This document shows positions 60,474 through 64,000 of a DNA stretch of 64,000 bases, piece by piece. The position numbers and the translations under genes were made by a program. The notes below the pieces were generated by a model. It ran no database searches. It was not told the origin of the DNA and saw nothing but the letters and a program-made list of their open reading frames with translations. The DNA is from Chitinophagaceae bacterium (lineage in GTDB: Bacteria > Bacteroidota > Bacteroidia > Chitinophagales > Chitinophagaceae): positions 62,001 to 126,000 of the forward strand of contig JAHBTJ010000002.1 of assembly GCA_019638595.1 (NCBI GenBank), in the 5' to 3' direction. Position 1 is the stretch's first letter, and every line of letters starts with the position of its first letter.

Positions 60474-62819
60474 TCAGCCCTGGTTGCCTTCACTTTTTTG
60501 CACTTTTAAAATTACAGATTTACTGGTAGGGGTATTGCTTTTTTCCGCCACGCTTTCAAGAGGTACCAGCACATTGGTTTCGGGGAAATAGGTAGCGCAA
60601 CATTTTTCCGGGATGTTGTAGGCAATTACAATAAATTTATGAGCCACTCTTTTTTTTCCGTTGTAGAAGTTGTATAAGTCTACCACATCTCTGTCTTTCA
60701 ATCCCAGCTTTTGTATGTCTTTTTCATTCATAAAAATCACTCTTCGCTCATTCAGCACACCCCGATACCGGTCATTCAGCCCATAAATAGTAGTATTAAA
60801 CTGATCGTGACTACGGATCGTCATCATGAGTAATTCATCTTCTTCAAGCTTAACAGGCGTTATATCAGCCACATTAAAATTTGCCTTTTGAGTTTGCGTG
60901 GGAAAATATCCCTCCCTCGAAGAATTGGGCAGGTAAAAGCCACCGGGTTCGCGAACCCGGTGATTGTAGTTGTCAAAGCCCGGAATGGTACGTTCAATGT
61001 CATCACGGATATTATCGTAGTGCTGTACATATTTTTGCCAGTTTACCCTGGTTCGGTTATTCAAAACCGTTAGCGCCAGCTCGCATATAATGGCGCTCTC
61101 GCTTTTCAGTTGATCGCTTACAGGATTTAAATTTCCCTTGCTTTTTTGAATAACGCCCATGGAGTTTTCGCAGCTTATAAATTGTTCTTCTCCATTCATC
61201 ATATCCCTGTCGCTGCGTCCATAAGTAGGTAGTATCAATGCTTCCTCGCCGGTAATGAGGTGGCTGCGGTTTAATTTGGTGCTGATCTGCACCGTTAGCC
61301 TGCATTTGCGCAAGGCTGCCGCAGTATAAGCTGTATCGGGAGTGGCAGATAAAAAATTCCCTCCCATTGCTATAAATACTTTTACCTTTCCTTCGTGCAT
61401 GGCTTTAATAGAATCCACCACATCAAAGCCATGATGTTGCGGCGGACGAAATCCAAAATTTTTCTCAATGCTGTCCAGGAACTTTTGAGAAGGCTTTTCG
61501 TATATACCCATAGTACGGTCTCCCTGCACATTGCTATGCCCACGCACGGGGCAGGTACCTGCCCCGGGTTTGCCAATGCTGCCCTTCAGCAACAATACGT
61601 TTACGATCTCCTTAATAGAATCCACCGCATTTTTATGCTGTGTAAGCCCCATTGCCCAGCAGGCAATGATTTTTTTCTTTTTGCAGAAAACAGAAGCTAC
61701 TTCCTGCAACTGGCTTATGCTAATGCCACAGGCTTCCGATAATTCTTCTAACCGGTACTTATCTATGTTGGAAAGAAGCGCATCGTACCCGGTGGTATGT
61801 TGTTTAATAAAATCGTGATCGAACACAGTACCCGGTTTTTTTCGTTCTTCTTCCAGCATCAGTTTTGAAATAGCTTTCATTAAAGCCAGGTCGCCATTGA
61901 TCTTTACCTGTAAAAAAATATCTGCTAGTTTGGCTTTTATGCCCAGCACACCTTTAATTGTTTGTGGATTGCTGAAAGCTACCAAACCGGTTTCAGGTAA
62001 AGGATTTACAGAAATAATAGTACAGCCGTTTTCTTTGGCTTTGCTGAGCGCGGTCAACATTCGCGGATGATTGGTACCCGGATTTTGCCCAAGAATAATG
62101 ATCACCTCAGCTTCATAAAAGTCTTCCAGCGTTACGGAGCCTTTACCAATGCCAAGACTTTCACTCAATGCCACGCCGCTGCTTTCGTGGCACATGTTGG
62201 AACAATCCGGTAAATTGTTGGTTCCATATTCCCGCACAAAAAGCTGGTATAAAAATGCTGCTTCATTACTCGTTCTGCCGGAGGTATAAAAAGTAGCTTC
62301 ATCGGGTGAAGCCAGTGCATTTAGATGTTTAGCTATAAGATCAAAAGCATCCTTCCAACTGATGGGCTGATAATGCGTACCATTTTTGGGAAGATACACA
62401 GGCTGCGCGATGCGCCCTTTTTTGCCGATACGGTAGTCGTCAAAATCGGCAAGCTGCTCAATGGAATTAAGTGCAAAAAAGTCTGACCGCAATGCTTTGG
62501 TAGTGGCTTCTTCCGCTACAGCTTTAGCCCCGTTTTCGCAATATTCCGCAATCCTGCTGCGATCATCGTCGGGGTCGGGCCAGGCGCAGCCGGGGCAATC
62601 AAAGCCACTTTTTTGGTTCACCTTCAGCAGGGCTTTCATACCCCGCAACGGATCCATTTCGCTGAGAATATGTTTTACGGAAGAAATAACCGCAGGAACA
62701 CCTGCCGCTACCGTTTTGGGAGCAGTAACTTTCAGTCCCTCGAACGACTCCGGGTTTTCGGGATTGGAACGCTGGCTTTCTGTTGACGTATTATTCTCCT
62801 GGTTGTTATTTTCCTCCAT
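60474..62819 (-). CDS. FdhF/YdeP-family molybdopterin oxidoreductase
   Basis: The 781-residue product contains CPGCAWPDPDDDRS near the N-terminus and the usual molybdopterin-oxidoreductase segments: FYTSGRTSNEAAFLYQLFVR, CHESSGVALSESLGIG, IILGQNPGTNHPRMLTAL, PVRGHSNVQGDRTMG and MTIRSHDQFNTTIYGLNDR. The first region lacks the full four-Cys Fe-S pattern of formate dehydrogenases, matching the YdeP branch. It lies with fdhD in one transcription unit (gap of 10 bp to the DUF7009-like gene), which fits a bis-MGD cofactor. Substrate and electron partner are unknown; YdeP proteins have been linked with acid tolerance. Confidence 0.9.
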   Translation of the reverse strand: MEENNNQENNTSTESQRSNPENPESFEGLKVTAPKTVAAGVPAVISSVKHILSEMDPLRGMKALLKVNQKSGFDCPGCAWPDPDDDRSRIAEYCENGAKAVAEEATTKALRSDFFALNSIEQLADFDDYRIGKKGRIAQPVYLPKNGTHYQPISWKDAFDLIAKHLNALASPDEATFYTSGRTSNEAAFLYQLFVREYGTNNLPDCSNMCHESSGVALSESLGIGKGSVTLEDFYEAEVIIILGQNPGTNHPRMLTALSKAKENGCTIISVNPLPETGLVAFSNPQTIKGVLGIKAKLADIFLQVKINGDLALMKAISKLMLEEERKKPGTVFDHDFIKQHTTGYDALLSNIDKYRLEELSEACGISISQLQEVASVFCKKKKIIACWAMGLTQHKNAVDSIKEIVNVLLLKGSIGKPGAGTCPVRGHSNVQGDRTMGIYEKPSQKFLDSIEKNFGFRPPQHHGFDVVDSIKAMHEGKVKVFIAMGGNFLSATPDTAYTAAALRKCRLTVQISTKLNRSHLITGEEALILPTYGRSDRDMMNGEEQFISCENSMGVIQKSKGNLNPVSDQLKSESAIICELALTVLNNRTRVNWQKYVQHYDNIRDDIERTIPGFDNYNHRVREPGGFYLPNSSREGYFPTQTQKANFNVADITPVKLEEDELLMMTIRSHDQFNTTIYGLNDRYRGVLNERRVIFMNEKDIQKLGLKDRDVVDLYNFYNGKKRVAHKFIVIAYNIPEKCCATYFPETNVLVPLESVAEKSNTPTSKSVILKVQKSEGNQG

Positions 62820-62829
62820 AATAAGATGG

Positions 62830-63198
62830 TTAACAGGTTTTATTGGGGTTCAGGTACATATCGCTTTGATCTTCGAGCGTATGATCAAGGCACTGAAAAT
62901 CTTTTTCTACGAGGATGAAAAGCTTACTGCCATGGTTGATAGATTGAACAGCATCATATCCCACCCTGTCGGTTTCCACCAATGTTTTTACAAAATCATC
63001 GGGGATGAACACTGTGATCTTTCCATCTGAGAAATCTGCATATATATCGCCGGCGGTATTACTACGCCGCAAACAATAGCCGAATATGGCATTTGCAAAA
63101 TGTGTTTGCTCCTGCACATATCCCTGCTGTCCTAAATTGCGTATATCAGTTTGGGTAAGCCGTAGCCGTACGCTGTCTCCCTTAATGCGGATTTTCAT
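62830..63198 (-). CDS. DUF7009-like small protein of the fdhD cluster
   Basis: The 122-residue product starts MKIRIKGDSVRLRLTQTDIR and includes FSDGKITVFIPDDFVKTLVE and FQCLDHTLEDQSDMYLNPNK near the C-terminus. It has no signal or membrane helix. Small proteins of this kind sit between molybdoenzyme and fdhD genes in Bacteroidota; a role in maturation is plausible but unproven. It is 10 bp upstream of the oxidoreductase start and 57 bp downstream of fdhD. Confidence 0.75.
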   Translation of the reverse strand: MKIRIKGDSVRLRLTQTDIRNLGQQGYVQEQTHFANAIFGYCLRRSNTAGDIYADFSDGKITVFIPDDFVKTLVETDRVGYDAVQSINHGSKLFILVEKDFQCLDHTLEDQSDMYLNPNKTC

Positions 63199-63254
63199 GC
63201 AATAAATTTAATCATTATTCTGTGGTTAAGCTATAGTAAGAGCAACATATAAGC

Positions 63255-64000
63255 TCATTGCTCCATTTTCTTTATTCGTTCTTCGCCGCAATAAATATTA
63301 AAGCGTTCATCGCGTAAAAAACCGATCAGTGTAATACCAAAAGCTTTGGCAATTTGTACAGCAAGGCTGCTGGGAGCGCCAACAGCGCATACAATTGGTA
63401 CAGACGCCATGGCTGCTTTTTGTAAAAGCTCAAAGCTGGCGCGCCCGCTTAACAATAAAATGCCGCATGCGGGATCAGCCTGGCGATTTTTGCCTGCATG
63501 AGCGGCGCCAATTAATTTATCCAATGCATTGTGCCGTCCTATGTCTTCGCGCAGCAAAATCAAATTCCCGCTTAGGTCAAACAATGCGGAGGCGTGAAGT
63601 CCGCCCGTATATTCAAAAACATTTTGCTTTTTTCTTAATGTCCCCGGCAGGCTAAGTATGGTTTCCGGCAATACCTGTATACCTGTTTGTAAAACGGGAT
63701 TGCATTGTATTCTTACGCTTTCAATACTTTCCTTACCGCAAACACCGCAACTGCTGCTGGTATAAAAATTTCTTTTCAGCCTGTCTATATCAACAACCAC
63801 GTTTTCCTTCAGGTATACGCGAACGATATTGTTCCTGTTTTCATGCGTCTGCATATCGGTGCAATATCGTATCATATGCACATCATCGGCAGATGATATA
63901 ATAGCTTCTGTAAATAAAAATCCAAGTGCCAGCTCAAAATCATTGCCTGGCGTTCGCATTGTTACTGAAATGGGCTGAGATCTCCTTTCGGCAACGCTGC
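63255..64000 (-). CDS. fdhD: FdhD, sulfurtransferase for formate-dehydrogenase-type cofactor (5' end outside window)
   Basis: The frame is open through the right edge of the window, reading SVAERRSQPISVTMRTPGND and onward, so the gene starts beyond 64000. FdhD motifs follow: LALGFLFTEAIIS, the active Cys pair in SSSCGVCGKESIE, TGGLHASALFD and REDIGRHNALDKLIG, then LLLSGRASFELLQKAAMASV. FdhD transfers sulfur to the molybdenum cofactor of formate dehydrogenase-like enzymes, in keeping with the oxidoreductase downstream. An annotation beginning at the internal ATG at 63959 would be too short. Confidence 0.95.
   Translation of the reverse strand, partial: SVAERRSQPISVTMRTPGNDFELALGFLFTEAIISSADDVHMIRYCTDMQTHENRNNIVRVYLKENVVVDIDRLKRNFYTSSSCGVCGKESIESVRIQCNPVLQTGIQVLPETILSLPGTLRKKQNVFEYTGGLHASALFDLSGNLILLREDIGRHNALDKLIGAAHAGKNRQADPACGILLLSGRASFELLQKAAMASVPIVCAVGAPSSLAVQIAKAFGITLIGFLRDERFNIYCGEERIKKMEQ

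Overview
This window comes from a Bacteroidota chromosome, most likely the Chitinophagaceae (inference). The gliding / type IX secretion core gldKLMN is present in its usual order. There are many lipoproteins, outer-membrane beta-barrels and Bacteroidota-restricted families (DUF4271, DUF4783, DUF6132, DUF2490). Several genes are preceded by the Bacteroidota -7 promoter motif TAnnTTTG, and Shine-Dalgarno sequences are mostly absent.

Layout. (1) Positions 1-13200 form a decayed accessory/defence island. It holds the 3' part of a type IIG restriction-modification gene facing a serine DNA invertase, two AlbA_2/Schlafen-type ATPases plus a fragment of a third, an Mrr-type restriction endonuclease, broken RhuM and DinD genes, two copies of a ~190-bp repeat, a Panacea-domain antitoxin beside a frameshifted toxin-like gene, a DUF4143 tail and a stub of a TOTE-system primase. 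(2) 13190-16850: a CadC-like membrane regulator divergent from a serine beta-lactamase-like hydrolase, then an endonuclease Q homologue. (3) 16890-21300: a sulfur gene cluster (rhodanese, split YeeE/YedE transporter, haem-binding DUF3365 lipoprotein, DUF2490, DUF6132, sulfide:quinone oxidoreductase) with two Crp/Fnr-type palindromes, one before the first gene and one before the oxidoreductase. (4) 21380-23910: two decayed toxin-antitoxin modules, a STAS/HATPase/DUF4325 protein and tRNA-Arg(CCT).

(5) 23998-48241: mostly housekeeping genes. They include a VOC protein, a TPR protein, a UvrD-like helicase-nuclease with a probable Fe-S cluster, recR, methionine synthase as two genes, an ERCC4 nuclease, altronate dehydratase with an SDR, hemW, an Omp85 protein, DUF4271, hemD and a YyaL-type protein. 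(6) 48400-53400: gldK-gldL-gldM-gldN, ended by a strong terminator. (7) 53578-64000: uvrC, an ECF sigma factor with a membrane-anchored beta-barrel partner, gpmI, a DUF4783 protein, and an fdhF/ydeP-like oxidoreductase, DUF7009-like gene and fdhD that probably form one operon running off the right edge.

The most unusual observation is in metH. The large methionine-synthase gene (33206-36427) carries an in-frame insert of about 181 codons (about 35378-35920) that encodes a complete DUF559 (PD-(D/E)XK, Vsr-like) nuclease domain. The insert is bordered by short GC-rich palindromes that also occur elsewhere around metH. This looks like a palindrome-associated element that enters genes without breaking the reading frame. 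Second in interest is the promoterless restriction-specificity fragment beside the DNA invertase, which could be a silent cassette of a shuffling restriction system.
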